A DNA stretch of 64,000 bases from an uncultured Eubacteriales bacterium (lineage in GTDB: Bacteria; Bacillota; Clostridia; Oscillospirales; UBA644): the NCBI GenBank assembly GCA_934501435.1, contig CAKSTW010000001.1, positions 1-64,000 of the forward strand. Direction: 5' to 3'. Each line of letters begins with the position of its first letter. The first letter of the stretch is position 1. Below the pieces are notes generated by a model, which had not been told where the DNA came from, did no database searches, and saw only the letters and a program-made list of their open reading frames with translations. The translations under genes and the position numbers were made by a program. Below, piece by piece: positions 50,662-58,413 of the stretch.

Positions 50662-51705
50662 ATGAAAAGAGAGGTAAAGGTCGGGAACGTCGTTATGGGC
50701 GACGGGAAACATATTCCGATCCAGTCAATGTGCAATATCCCGTTTTCGCGTTTCGAAGAATTAAAGGAGCAATCTCTTGCGCTGCAAAACGCGGGCTGCG
50801 AAGTTCTGAGATACGCTTTTCCCGATAAAAGCGCGGCGGAGGGCTTTTCTAAAATAAAAGAAACTCTTGATATTCCTGTTGTCGCAGATATTCACTTTGA
50901 TTATAAACTTGCCCTTGAAGCGATGGCGGCGGGAGCGGACAAGATAAGGATAAATCCCGGAAATATCGGATCTGAACATATAGGAGAGGTCGCAGCCGCG
51001 GCGAGAAATAAAAATATTCCCATACGCGTCGGCGTAAATTCCGGGTCTTTGGAAAAAGACCTCCGCGCGAAATATAACGGGGCAACGCCGGAAGCCCTTG
51101 CCGAAAGTGCGTACAGAAATGTCAAACTGCTTGAAAAATATGATTTTGAAGATATTGTCGTGTCCATTAAGTCGTCAGACGTGCGGACAATGGTAGAATC
51201 ATACAGACATTTTTTTGAGATGACAGACGGGAAATATCCGCTTCATCTCGGAGTTACGGAGGCTGGAACGGCATACGGCGGACTTATAAAATCGTCGGTC
51301 GGAATAGGTTCGCTTCTGCTTGACGGAATAGGGGACACGATAAGAGTTTCTCTTACCGCCGACCCTCTCGAAGAAGTGAGAGCGGCAAAAACTCTGCTCA
51401 GGTGCCTCGGAAAAAGAAACGACGGTATTGAAATAGTTTCCTGTCCGACCTGCGGAAGAACGACCACCGACACCGTCTCTCTTGCGAAATATATTGAGAA
51501 TAATTTTTCTCACATAAAAAAACATATAAAGATCGCCGTTATGGGGTGCGTCGTCAACGGTCCGGGAGAGGCTCTCGGTTCGGATTTCGGCGTTACCGGA
51601 GTGAACGGAAACTATGCGATATTTAAGGACGGAAAAGTTATAAAAACCGTTCCCGAAAGCGAAATTTACGCGGCGGTCGAAGAAGAAATAGACAAATTAT
51701 TGTAA
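50662..51705 (+). CDS. ispG: 4-hydroxy-3-methylbut-2-enyl diphosphate synthase
   Basis: A 347-residue [4Fe-4S] enzyme of the MEP isoprenoid pathway. It has the single-TIM-barrel bacterial form. VKVGNVVMGDGKHIPIQSM opens the protein, and VVADIHFDYKLALEAMAAGADKIRINPGNIG is the barrel core. The cluster ligands are in SCPTCGRTTTD and VAVMGCVVNGPGEA-type segments (two Cys plus one Cys and the Glu). It shows that the host uses the MEP route, so dxr must be elsewhere in the genome. It is closed by a bidirectional terminator shared with glyA. Confidence 0.96.
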   Translation: MKREVKVGNVVMGDGKHIPIQSMCNIPFSRFEELKEQSLALQNAGCEVLRYAFPDKSAAEGFSKIKETLDIPVVADIHFDYKLALEAMAAGADKIRINPGNIGSEHIGEVAAAARNKNIPIRVGVNSGSLEKDLRAKYNGATPEALAESAYRNVKLLEKYDFEDIVVSIKSSDVRTMVESYRHFFEMTDGKYPLHLGVTEAGTAYGGLIKSSVGIGSLLLDGIGDTIRVSLTADPLEEVRAAKTLLRCLGKRNDGIEIVSCPTCGRTTTDTVSLAKYIENNFSHIKKHIKIAVMGCVVNGPGEALGSDFGVTGVNGNYAIFKDGKVIKTVPESEIYAAVEEEIDKLL

Positions 51706-51740
51706 AAAAAATACCGAGGTTTTGACCTCGGTATTTTTTT
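51704..51740. terminator. Bidirectional terminator between ispG and glyA
   Basis: ATACCGAGGT pairs with ACCTCGGTAT around TTTG, flanked by an A-run and a T-run, so it works for both converging genes. Confidence 0.9.
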
Positions 51741-51746
51741 GTTATA

Positions 51747-52985
51747 TCATTCGTAAATGGGATATTTGTCGCAAAGAGCAGCGACTTTTTTTCTGACTTC
51801 TTCGGCGTTTGTTTCGTCTTTTGCCGTAAGATAGATACATTCCGCAATGACTTTCATGTCTTCTTCTTTGAAGCCTCTTGTCGTTACTGCCGGAGTTCCG
51901 AGTCTTATTCCGCTTGTCACGAACGGCTTTTCGGGGTCGAAAGGAATTGCGTTCTTATTTGCGGTTATTCTTACGTCGTCGAGACGTTTTTCCATTTCTT
52001 TTCCCGTAATATTGAAATTGCGGAGATCAACGAGAATAAGATGATTGTCCGTGCCGTCGGAAACAAGGTCAAAACCGTAATTTTTCAGTCCGTCGGCAAG
52101 CGCTGCGGCATTCTTCACTACCTGTTCCTGGTATTTTTTGAAATCGTCGCTCATCGCCTCTTTGAAGCAGACGGCTTTTGCGGCGATTATGTGCATTAAG
52201 GGTCCGCCCTGACAGCCGGGGAAGATTGCTTTGTCGATTTTTTTTGCGTATTCTTCATTGTTTGTCAGAATGAGACCGCCTCTCGGTCCGCGGAGAGTCT
52301 TGTGAGTCGTAGACGTCACTATGTCGGCGTAGGGAACGGGCGAGGGATGAACGCCTGCGGCTACAAGTCCCGCGATATGCGCCATGTCGACCATTAAAAG
52401 CGCCCCGACGCTGTGCGCTATGTCCGCAAATCTTTTGAAATCAATAATTCTCGGATAAGCGCTTGCGCCCGCGACGATAAGTTTCGGCTTGTGTTCTTTG
52501 GCAAGCCTCTCGACTTCGTCATAATCTATTGTACAGGTCTTTTCGTCGACTCCGTAAGGAATGACGTTATAATTTTTACCCGACATATTTACGGGAGAAC
52601 CGTGGGTGAGATGTCCGCCGTGGGCGAGATTCATTCCGAGAATCGTATCTCCGGTTTCAAGGAACGCAAAATAAACGGCAAGGTTTGCCTGCGCGCCGCT
52701 ATGGGGCTGGACATTTGCGAATTTTGCTCCGAAAAGCGCTTTTGCGCGGTCTCTTGCAAGGTCTTCGACAACGTCGACATACTGACAGCCGCCGTAATAT
52801 CTTTTTGCGGGATAACCTTCAGCGTATTTATTCGTAAGGATAGTTCCCATTGCCGCCAGAACATTTTCGGAAACGATATTTTCCGACGCTATAAGTTCGA
52901 TATTGTGTTTCTGACGGGAAAGTTCAAGGTCAATGGCATTTCCCAGTTCCGGATCGAATTTTTTTACGACATCAATATTATACAT
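51747..52985 (-). CDS. glyA: Serine hydroxymethyltransferase
   Basis: A 412-residue PLP enzyme, full length, which converts serine and tetrahydrofolate to glycine and 5,10-methylene-tetrahydrofolate. LIASENIVSENVL, NKYAEGYPAKRYYGGCQYVD, VQPHSGAQANLAVYFA, HGGHLTHGSPVNMSG, MVDMAHIAGLVAAG, and TSTTHKTLRGPRGGLIL with the PLP Lys are all intact. The start is ATG 52983-52985 with GAGGAG upstream. It is transcribed leftwards from its own promoter and converges on ispG. Confidence 0.97.
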   Translation of the reverse strand: MYNIDVVKKFDPELGNAIDLELSRQKHNIELIASENIVSENVLAAMGTILTNKYAEGYPAKRYYGGCQYVDVVEDLARDRAKALFGAKFANVQPHSGAQANLAVYFAFLETGDTILGMNLAHGGHLTHGSPVNMSGKNYNVIPYGVDEKTCTIDYDEVERLAKEHKPKLIVAGASAYPRIIDFKRFADIAHSVGALLMVDMAHIAGLVAAGVHPSPVPYADIVTSTTHKTLRGPRGGLILTNNEEYAKKIDKAIFPGCQGGPLMHIIAAKAVCFKEAMSDDFKKYQEQVVKNAAALADGLKNYGFDLVSDGTDNHLILVDLRNFNITGKEMEKRLDDVRITANKNAIPFDPEKPFVTSGIRLGTPAVTTRGFKEEDMKVIAECIYLTAKDETNAEEVRKKVAALCDKYPIYE

Positions 52986-53017
52986 ACGGTTTCTCCTCTT
53001 TATTTTTAGTTATTTCT

Positions 53018-53046
53018 ATTATATCACATTGATGCCGACAAGTAAA
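53018..53046 (-). promoter_or_regulatory. Sigma-A-type promoter of glyA
   Basis: On the minus strand TTTACT, 17 bases, TATAAT, 32 bases before the start codon. Confidence 0.75.
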
Positions 53047-53113
53047 TAAACACTTCAATTTTGTCATATTTTTGTTTGAATTGGGGAAACTTTATAAAAA
53101 GGGGTGTGTTCGT

Positions 53114-53554
53114 ATGGGATGGATATATGCGGCGATAGCGGGGGCGGCAATGAGTTTTCAGGGTGTTTTCAATACCCGTCTTTCCGAAAAAATAGGGCTT
53201 CTCGAATCGAACGCGTTTGTTCAGGGAACGGCGTTTTTGCTGTCTCTTGCCGCAGTTTTGATTTTCGGAAAAGGGAATTTCTCGCTTATAGGTCAGGCTG
53301 ACAAACTTTACCTTTCGGGCGGCGCTATCGGGCTTGTGATAACGGTGACTGTTATGCTTTCGATGTCGGCGCTTTCTCCTACCGCGGCGGTTTCTTCAAT
53401 TCTCGTCGCTCAACTTCTTGCCGCGGCGGCGATTGATTATTTCGGACTTTTCGGCAGCGAAAAAACTCCGTTCGGGTGGGAAAAATTTGCGGGTGTGGCG
53501 CTGATGATCGTCGGAATATTGCTTTTCAAAGGAGTGTTTTTTAAGTCAAAGTGA
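53114..53554 (+). CDS. Small DMT transporter, DUF606/YdcZ type
   Basis: A 146-residue membrane protein with four to five hydrophobic segments. The start is ATG 53114 after GGGGTG. WIYAAIAGAAMSFQGVFNTRLSEKIGLLES, then LSGGAIGLVITVTVMLSMSALSPTAAVSSILVAQLLAAAAIDYFGLFG are typical of DUF606 proteins, half-length drug/metabolite transporter relatives that probably act as dimers. The substrate is unknown. It is flanked by the divergent glyA promoter and a two-way terminator, so it is probably monocistronic. Confidence 0.85.
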   Translation: MGWIYAAIAGAAMSFQGVFNTRLSEKIGLLESNAFVQGTAFLLSLAAVLIFGKGNFSLIGQADKLYLSGGAIGLVITVTVMLSMSALSPTAAVSSILVAQLLAAAAIDYFGLFGSEKTPFGWEKFAGVALMIVGILLFKGVFFKSK

Positions 53555-53580
53555 GAAAATCCCGTATTTACGGGATTTTC
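53554..53580. terminator. Bidirectional terminator between the DMT gene and spoIVA
   Basis: GAAAATCCCG pairs with CGGGATTTTC around a 7-base loop; A-rich and T-rich arms serve both strands. Confidence 0.85.
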
Positions 53581-53582
53581 CT

Positions 53583-55064
53583 TTATAAAATTATACAGAT
53601 AAGTCCGTTGCTCCCCTCGTTGATTATTTTTTCGAGGGTCTCTTTTACTTTGTCGCGTGCGTCGAAAGGCATTCTGCCGAGTTTGGTGTTCAGCCCTTCG
53701 TTTACGAGCGAGTAGACGGATTTGCCGAAAATATTGCTTTCCCATATCTTTTTCGGGTCTTCCTCAAATTCCTTCAGCATATACTGAACAAGTTCCTCCG
53801 ACTGTTTTTCCGAGCCGACTATCGGGCTTACTTCCGTTTCTATATCGGCTTTTATTATATGATAGGACGGTGCGGATGCCTTTAATTTTACTCCGAATCG
53901 GTTGCCTTGTTTTATTATCTGAGGTTCTTCAAGAGACAGTTGTTCTCCCGACGGGCTGACTATTCCGTAGCCTCTTGCTTCCGCTTCGTCAAGAGCCTCG
54001 GCGAGTTTGTCGCATCTGTTTTTTGAACGCGCGAGTTCGCTCATTACGGTAATGAGGTCTCCGTCGTCCTTTACTTCGATGCCGGTCGTTTCTCCGAGAA
54101 CTTTATAGAAGAGGGCTTTCGGAGATTCGACAGATACGGAAACGCTTCCTTTTCCGGGGAAAACGCCGGTTATTTCACATGATGTAACGTCTTCGTTCTG
54201 CGCTATTGTCTCAGCCGCGGAATCCGTTTCTCTGATTTTCGAAATGTTTTCGGCGGCGGAGCCTATCGTTTCGATGAGCGCGGATTTTATGTAATGGTCG
54301 CGGGGAAGTTTTGCGACCCAATCGGATAGAGATACCTTTATCTCCTTTACGGGGAATTCGAACAGTATCTTCTGCATTATCCCGTTTATCTTGCCCGCGG
54401 AAAGGGAAAGGCAGTCGACGGGCATTACGGGAACACCGTATTCTTCCGCGAGAGCCGCGGAAAGTTCTTTTGCTTTTTCGCTTTTCGGATAAACAGTGTT
54501 GAGAATTACGATAAAAGGTTTGTTTATCTCTTTTAATTCTTTGACGACGCGTCGTTCCGATTCTACATAATCGTCTCTCGGAATGTCTCCGATAGATCCG
54601 TCGGTCGTAACGACAAGACCTATTGTCGAATGTTCTTTTATTACCTTTTGAGTGCCTATCTCTGCCGCTTTGTCAAACGGGATCTGTTCTTCGGACCACG
54701 GTGAATTGACCATTCTCGGCTGATCGTTTTCGGTATGTCCGAGAGCTGTCGGAACGACGTATCCGACGCAGTCAATAAGCCTTACTCTGAAATTGACATT
54801 TTTGCCGACCGTAAGTTCGACCGCTTTCTCGGGAATAAACTTGGGTTCCGTCGTCATTATCGTTTTTCCCGAAGCGCTTTGAGGCAGTTCGTCCTGAGAT
54901 CTTTCTTTGGCGTATTCGTTTTCGATATTCGGAATTACGAGTTCTTCCATGAATTTTTTTATGAATGTGGATTTCCCGGTTCTGACGGGACCTACAACTC
55001 CTATATAAATATCGCCGCCCGTCCGTGTCGCTATATCCTGATAAATATTCGGTGCAGTAATCAT
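53583..55064 (-). CDS. spoIVA: Stage IV sporulation protein A (spore coat morphogenetic ATPase)
   Basis: A 493-residue SpoIVA, matching the B. subtilis length. It builds the basement layer of the spore coat on the forespore surface by ATP-driven polymerisation. The N-terminal TRAFAC-like GTPase/ATPase domain has Walker A VGPVRTGKSTFIKKFME (about residues 22-38), LIDCVGYVVPTALGHTE as the switch/Walker B region, and TTDGSIGDIPRDDYVESERRVVKELK. The C-terminal ISKYFA-like membrane-associating region (ESNIFGKSVYSLVNEGLNTKLGRMP) ends with a hydrophobic tail, GLICIIL. The start is ATG 55062-55064 after CGGAGG. Its presence shows an endospore-forming lineage, although it does not by itself prove that this strain sporulates. 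Confidence 0.97.
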   Translation of the reverse strand: MITAPNIYQDIATRTGGDIYIGVVGPVRTGKSTFIKKFMEELVIPNIENEYAKERSQDELPQSASGKTIMTTEPKFIPEKAVELTVGKNVNFRVRLIDCVGYVVPTALGHTENDQPRMVNSPWSEEQIPFDKAAEIGTQKVIKEHSTIGLVVTTDGSIGDIPRDDYVESERRVVKELKEINKPFIVILNTVYPKSEKAKELSAALAEEYGVPVMPVDCLSLSAGKINGIMQKILFEFPVKEIKVSLSDWVAKLPRDHYIKSALIETIGSAAENISKIRETDSAAETIAQNEDVTSCEITGVFPGKGSVSVSVESPKALFYKVLGETTGIEVKDDGDLITVMSELARSKNRCDKLAEALDEAEARGYGIVSPSGEQLSLEEPQIIKQGNRFGVKLKASAPSYHIIKADIETEVSPIVGSEKQSEELVQYMLKEFEEDPKKIWESNIFGKSVYSLVNEGLNTKLGRMPFDARDKVKETLEKIINEGSNGLICIIL

Positions 55065-55102
55065 TTCGTTTCCTCCGTATCCGCGTTCGTTTTCATTGGT
55101 AT

Positions 55103-55133
55103 ATTATTATGAACCGGTTTTGCCGATTATGAC
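55103..55133 (-). promoter_or_regulatory. Candidate SigE-type promoter of spoIVA
   Basis: On the minus strand GTCATAAT and CATAATAAT are separated by 14 bases, close to the mother-cell sigma-E pattern (about 14 bases, -10 CATAnnnT). spoIVA is a known SigE-regulon gene in Bacillus and Clostridium, which supports the call. Confidence 0.5.
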
Positions 55134-55136
55134 TGA

Positions 55137-55165
55137 TTGACAAAGACTTTTGTTTGTGCTAAAAT
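55137..55165 (+). promoter_or_regulatory. Sigma-A-type promoter of apbE
   Basis: TTGACA, 17 bases, TAAAAT, 33 bases upstream of the apbE start codon. It runs back-to-back with the spoIVA promoter. Confidence 0.75.
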
Positions 55166-55198
55166 ACCTCTGTATCAAAAGCATCGGAGGACTGTCGT

Positions 55199-56182
55199 AT
55201 GAGGAAAAGAGTATTGCCGTTTTTTCTTGCGTCGGTCATTTTTTTGCTGTGCGCCTGTTCCGAAAAGCAGGCGACTTCGGAATTCTGGGCTATGGGCACT
55301 TATTGCGCCGTAACAGCGCCTGCGTCTTTTGTTCCGGTTGCGGAAAAGGCGGTGAATAACGCCGCCGTTATGCTTGAAAGCGCCGGCGGTGAAAAAAATT
55401 ATCTTTTCGCGGATACGGAGACCTCATTTTCTCTCCCCGAACCTGTTGCGGAGGCTGTAAGGACGTGTCTTGAGATTTCGGCGCTCACGGACGGGGCGTT
55501 TGACATAACCGTGGCGCCTCTTTCAAAACTCTGGAACATTACCGAAAGAACCGTGCCTCCGACCGAAAAGGAAATTGAGGTCGCATTAAAACTCGTAGAT
55601 TACAGATCTGTTGAAATTGACGGAAATACCGTTAAATTCGCAGACCGGGGAAGAGGTATTGATATCGGCGCCGTAGGTAAAGGAATGGCGGCAAACTCCG
55701 CTGCTTCTGCGCTTAAAGAAGCAGACGTCGGAGAGGCGATAATAAATCTCGGCGGAAACGTCTGCGTTATCGGCGATAAAAACGGCGAAAAGTATAAAAT
55801 AGGAATAAGAGATCCGCAGTCGGACGGTCTTCTCGGATATGTGACGGTCGGAAACACTTCGGTCGTAACGTCCGGTGTCTATGAGCGTAATTTCGAGTAT
55901 GAAGGAAAAGTGTATCACCATATCCTTGATACGTCCACGGGTTATCCTGCGGATAACGGACTTCTTTCGGTAACGGTTGTCTGCGACGATCCCGTTGCCG
56001 CAGACGCTTTAAGCACGGCGTTTTTTGTGACGGGAAAGAATTCGGCGGAAGACCTGTTCGAAAAATGTTCGGGATACGGACTTAAAACGGTTATTTTCGT
56101 TTCCGAGGGCGGCGGCGTTTTTACCATCGGGAATAAAAACCTTTTTACGCTCACGAAAGAGGGGTATTTTTTTGAAAATTAA
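55199..56182 (+). CDS. apbE: FAD:protein FMN transferase
   Basis: A 327-residue lipoprotein; lipobox LLCACS (Cys19). ApbE transfers FMN from FAD to Thr or Ser of exported flavoproteins such as Rnf and Nqr subunits. Family phrases: FWAMGTYCAVTAPA, ALTDGAFDITVAPLSKLWNI, RGIDIGAVGKGMAANSAASAL (flavin-binding), AIINLGGNVCVIG, VVTSGVYERNFEYEGKVYHHILDTSTGYPADN (metal and catalytic region) and ADALSTAFFV. It is full length and all these segments are intact. It is followed by an overlapping NusG-II gene and a Gx transporter gene, a trio seen with redox-membrane modules in Clostridia. No flavoprotein substrate gene is in the window. Confidence 0.94.
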   Translation: MRKRVLPFFLASVIFLLCACSEKQATSEFWAMGTYCAVTAPASFVPVAEKAVNNAAVMLESAGGEKNYLFADTETSFSLPEPVAEAVRTCLEISALTDGAFDITVAPLSKLWNITERTVPPTEKEIEVALKLVDYRSVEIDGNTVKFADRGRGIDIGAVGKGMAANSAASALKEADVGEAIINLGGNVCVIGDKNGEKYKIGIRDPQSDGLLGYVTVGNTSVVTSGVYERNFEYEGKVYHHILDTSTGYPADNGLLSVTVVCDDPVAADALSTAFFVTGKNSAEDLFEKCSGYGLKTVIFVSEGGGVFTIGNKNLFTLTKEGYFFEN

Positions 56183-56525
56183 AAGATTTTTGCCCGATGT
56201 CCTGATTGTCGCAGCGGTGATCGTTCTTTCTTTTTTGATAGGACTTCTTCCGTCGTTCTTTTATGCACGGGGAAATACATTTACGGTGTCGGACAACGGA
56301 AAGATATCGGAATACGGTCTTTTTGAAAACAGAGAGATAATTCTCGAACACTGTAAGATCATCGTCGAAGACGGAACGGTAAGGGTGGAAGACAGCGACT
56401 GTAAAGATAAGATCTGCGAAAATTTCGGAAGAATATCCAAAGAGGGTGAAAGCATAATATGTATCCCCAATAGGCTTTCGGTTAAAATTTCCGGCAGCGG
56501 GGAGGTGGACTCCGTTGCGGAATGA
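56172..56525 (+). CDS. NusG domain II protein, membrane-anchored
   Basis: A 117-residue protein that begins with a TTG at 56172, inside the end of apbE, after AGAGGGG. Residues about 8-29 are one membrane segment (VLIVAAVIVLSFLIGLLPSFF). The rest is a compact beta domain (NTFTVSDNGKISEYGLFENRE, IEDSDCKDKICENFGRI, IICIPNRLSVKISG) matching stand-alone NusG domain II proteins. The Cys pair DCKDKIC and C in IICIPN are standard for this group. These proteins are exported and accompany ApbE and heptaprenyl/Gx transporter genes; a role in maturing extracytoplasmic redox proteins is guessed. It overlaps the next gene by 11 bases. Confidence 0.85.
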   Translation: MKIKRFLPDVLIVAAVIVLSFLIGLLPSFFYARGNTFTVSDNGKISEYGLFENREIILEHCKIIVEDGTVRVEDSDCKDKICENFGRISKEGESIICIPNRLSVKISGSGEVDSVAE

Positions 56526-57012
56526 TAAAGTCTGGAAAATCGCGCTGACGGCGCTGCTTTTGTCTCTTGCGCTCATTTTTTCCTACATAGAAAGTCTTAT
56601 ATCTTTAGGATTCGTCTTTCCGGGCTTCAGACTCGGACTTTCCAATATTACCGTACTTGTAGTTCTTTATGTCTTCGGAGAAAAATACGCTGTTCCTTTC
56701 GGGCTTTTCAAAAGTTTCTTTTCTCTTTTGTTTTTAGGACGGCTTTCTTCTCTTTTATTCTCGGTCTGCGGAACGGCAATGTCTCTTATAATAATGATTT
56801 TGCTCAAAAAGACGGGGAAATTCTCGATTTTTGCGGTAAGCGCCTGCGGTTCGGTCTTTCATATCTGGGGACAGTTTTTTGCGGCGGCAGCCGTCTTTTC
56901 TTCCTTTTCACTTCTGGGAATGCTTCCGTATCTGTCGCTTTTTGCCGTATTTTCGGGACTTGCGGTTGCTGCCGTTGCTTTTCCCGTTATCAACCGGCTC
57001 TTGACAAAATAA
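56515..57012 (+). CDS. Gx transporter family membrane protein
   Basis: A 165-residue membrane protein with five hydrophobic segments, starting with TTG at 56515 inside the NusG-II gene. ALTALLLSLALIFSYIESLISLGFVFPGFRLGLSNITVLVVLYVFG matches the family once labelled heptaprenyl diphosphate synthase component I and now placed with ECF S-component-like Gx transporters (PGxKLGLxNIxxL motif, here PGFRLGLSN). It may carry a lipid or flavin precursor linked to the ApbE module. Because the window has an orphan EcfA1A2T set, S-component function is possible but unproven. The promoter of the next gene overlaps its last codons. Confidence 0.85.
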   Translation: MRNDKVWKIALTALLLSLALIFSYIESLISLGFVFPGFRLGLSNITVLVVLYVFGEKYAVPFGLFKSFFSLLFLGRLSSLLFSVCGTAMSLIIMILLKKTGKFSIFAVSACGSVFHIWGQFFAAAAVFSSFSLLGMLPYLSLFAVFSGLAVAAVAFPVINRLLTK

Positions 57013-57029
57013 GATAAAAGTGTTATACT
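57001..57029 (+). promoter_or_regulatory. Sigma-A-type promoter for the nahK-like gene
   Basis: TTGACA, 17 bases, TATACT. The -35 box lies inside the end of the Gx transporter gene. The leader (57060-57078) holds a GATCCTT/AAGGATC repeat. Confidence 0.75.
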
Positions 57030-57095
57030 GATTAAAGTGTCTGCTCATTAAAAATACTATAAGATCCTTAAAGGATCATTCAGGGAGAGATTTTG

Positions 57096-58217
57096 ATGAA
57101 AGAAGCAGTTTATACAAAAGACGAGCTTAAAAATATATGCGCAAAATTTGCCGTAAAAGGCGAACTTGAGTCTATTGAACCTATAAAAACGGGACATATA
57201 AACGATACTATGTGCGTCACTTTCAAAAGAAATGACGGAACGAGAAAATCGTATACGCTTCAGAGCATAAATACCTATGTCTTCAAAAAGCCGGAAGTCG
57301 TAATGAATAATATTATGGCAGTTACCGACTATCTTTGCGAACAGTATCACTCCGAGGGGCTTCATGCCTCCCGCCATGTTCTGAAATTCTATAAGACCAT
57401 TGACGGTCAGAATTTTTACAGAGACGAAAAGGGAAGATGCTGGAGGATATATCTCTTTGTGGGCGATGCGTCGACTTACAACAATGTCAGCGACCCTGTT
57501 CTGCTTTATAATGCGGGTAAGGCTTTCGGTGAATTCCAGAAGAGACTTTCGAATTTTCCGATGGAAAAACTTGAAGAAACCATTCCGAATTTTCACAATA
57601 CTCCCGACAGATACCGTCAGTTGAAAGAGGCGATCGAAAATAACGTTTCCGGAAGAGCGGGTCTTGTAAAAGACGAGATCGATTTCTTTATGTCAAGAGA
57701 AAACGAGGCAGCGACCCTTTTCAATCTCCAGAAAAAGGGAGATATTCCTCTCCGCGTCACTCATAACGACACGAAATACAATAACGTTCTCATTGACAAT
57801 AAAACTCATGAGGCGATCTGCGTTATCGACCTTGATACGATAATGCCCGGGCTTTCCGTTCACGATTTCGGCGACGCCATCCGCTTTGCAACGGCGACAG
57901 CCGCGGAAGACGAAAAAGACCTCTCGAAAGTCCACATGAATATAGACTCTTTCGACGCTTTCACAAAAGGTTTTATCGGTACCGCAAAGGGATTTTTTAC
58001 ACAGACGGAACTTGACAATATGGTCATGGGCGCGAAACTTATGACTCTCGAATGTGCCGTAAGATTCCTTACCGATTACATAAACGGCGACGTATATTTC
58101 AAGACCGAATATCCCGAACATAACCTTGACAGAGCCCGCACTCAGATAAAACTCGTTTCCGAAATGGAAGAAAAAGAAGATGAGATGCAGGAAATTGTCA
58201 GAAAATATTCAAAATAA
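57096..58217 (+). CDS. nahK: N-acetylhexosamine 1-kinase-like sugar kinase
   Basis: A 373-residue aminoglycoside-phosphotransferase-fold kinase. ATG 57096 lies 7 bases after AGGGAGAG. It follows Bifidobacterium NahK (LnpB) closely from end to end: PIKTGHINDTMCVTF (the GHINxT loop), YTLQSINTYVFKKPE, IPNFHNTPDRYRQLKEAI, LRVTHNDTKYNNVLI (catalytic Asp of HND), CVIDLDTIMPGLSVHDFGDAIRF (metal DxD/DFGD), ATAAEDEKDLSKVHM, and YPEHNLDRARTQIKLV. NahK phosphorylates GlcNAc and GalNAc at C1, feeding lacto-N-biose/galacto-N-biose use. No lacto-N-biose phosphorylase or epimerase is adjacent, so substrate and pathway here are inferred. Confidence 0.88.
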   Translation: MKEAVYTKDELKNICAKFAVKGELESIEPIKTGHINDTMCVTFKRNDGTRKSYTLQSINTYVFKKPEVVMNNIMAVTDYLCEQYHSEGLHASRHVLKFYKTIDGQNFYRDEKGRCWRIYLFVGDASTYNNVSDPVLLYNAGKAFGEFQKRLSNFPMEKLEETIPNFHNTPDRYRQLKEAIENNVSGRAGLVKDEIDFFMSRENEAATLFNLQKKGDIPLRVTHNDTKYNNVLIDNKTHEAICVIDLDTIMPGLSVHDFGDAIRFATATAAEDEKDLSKVHMNIDSFDAFTKGFIGTAKGFFTQTELDNMVMGAKLMTLECAVRFLTDYINGDVYFKTEYPEHNLDRARTQIKLVSEMEEKEDEMQEIVRKYSK

Positions 58218-58232
58218 ATTATAAAAGATTTT

Positions 58233-58264
58233 AAGTCCGGCGGAGAAATCCGTCGGACTTTTTA
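58233..58264 (+). terminator. Terminator after the nahK-like gene
   Basis: AAGTCCGGCGG pairs with CCGTCGGACTT (one G-T pair), followed by five T. Confidence 0.9.
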
Positions 58265-58289
58265 TCATTAAAAAGTCACAATTTGCCTA

Positions 58290-58318
58290 TTGAAAATATA
58301 TATATGTTTTGTTATAAT
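58290..58318 (+). promoter_or_regulatory. Sigma-A-type promoter of the carboxylase/decarboxylase operon
   Basis: TTGAAA, 17 bases, TATAAT, about 95 bases upstream of the first start codon, leaving an AT-rich leader. Confidence 0.75.
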
Positions 58319-58413
58319 ATATAATGGTATGAGTTGGAATTATTGTCAGTTTTATTTCAACGTATCATAAGTTAATTTTTATATTATTTTAATCTTATAC
58401 GGAGGTATAAAGA

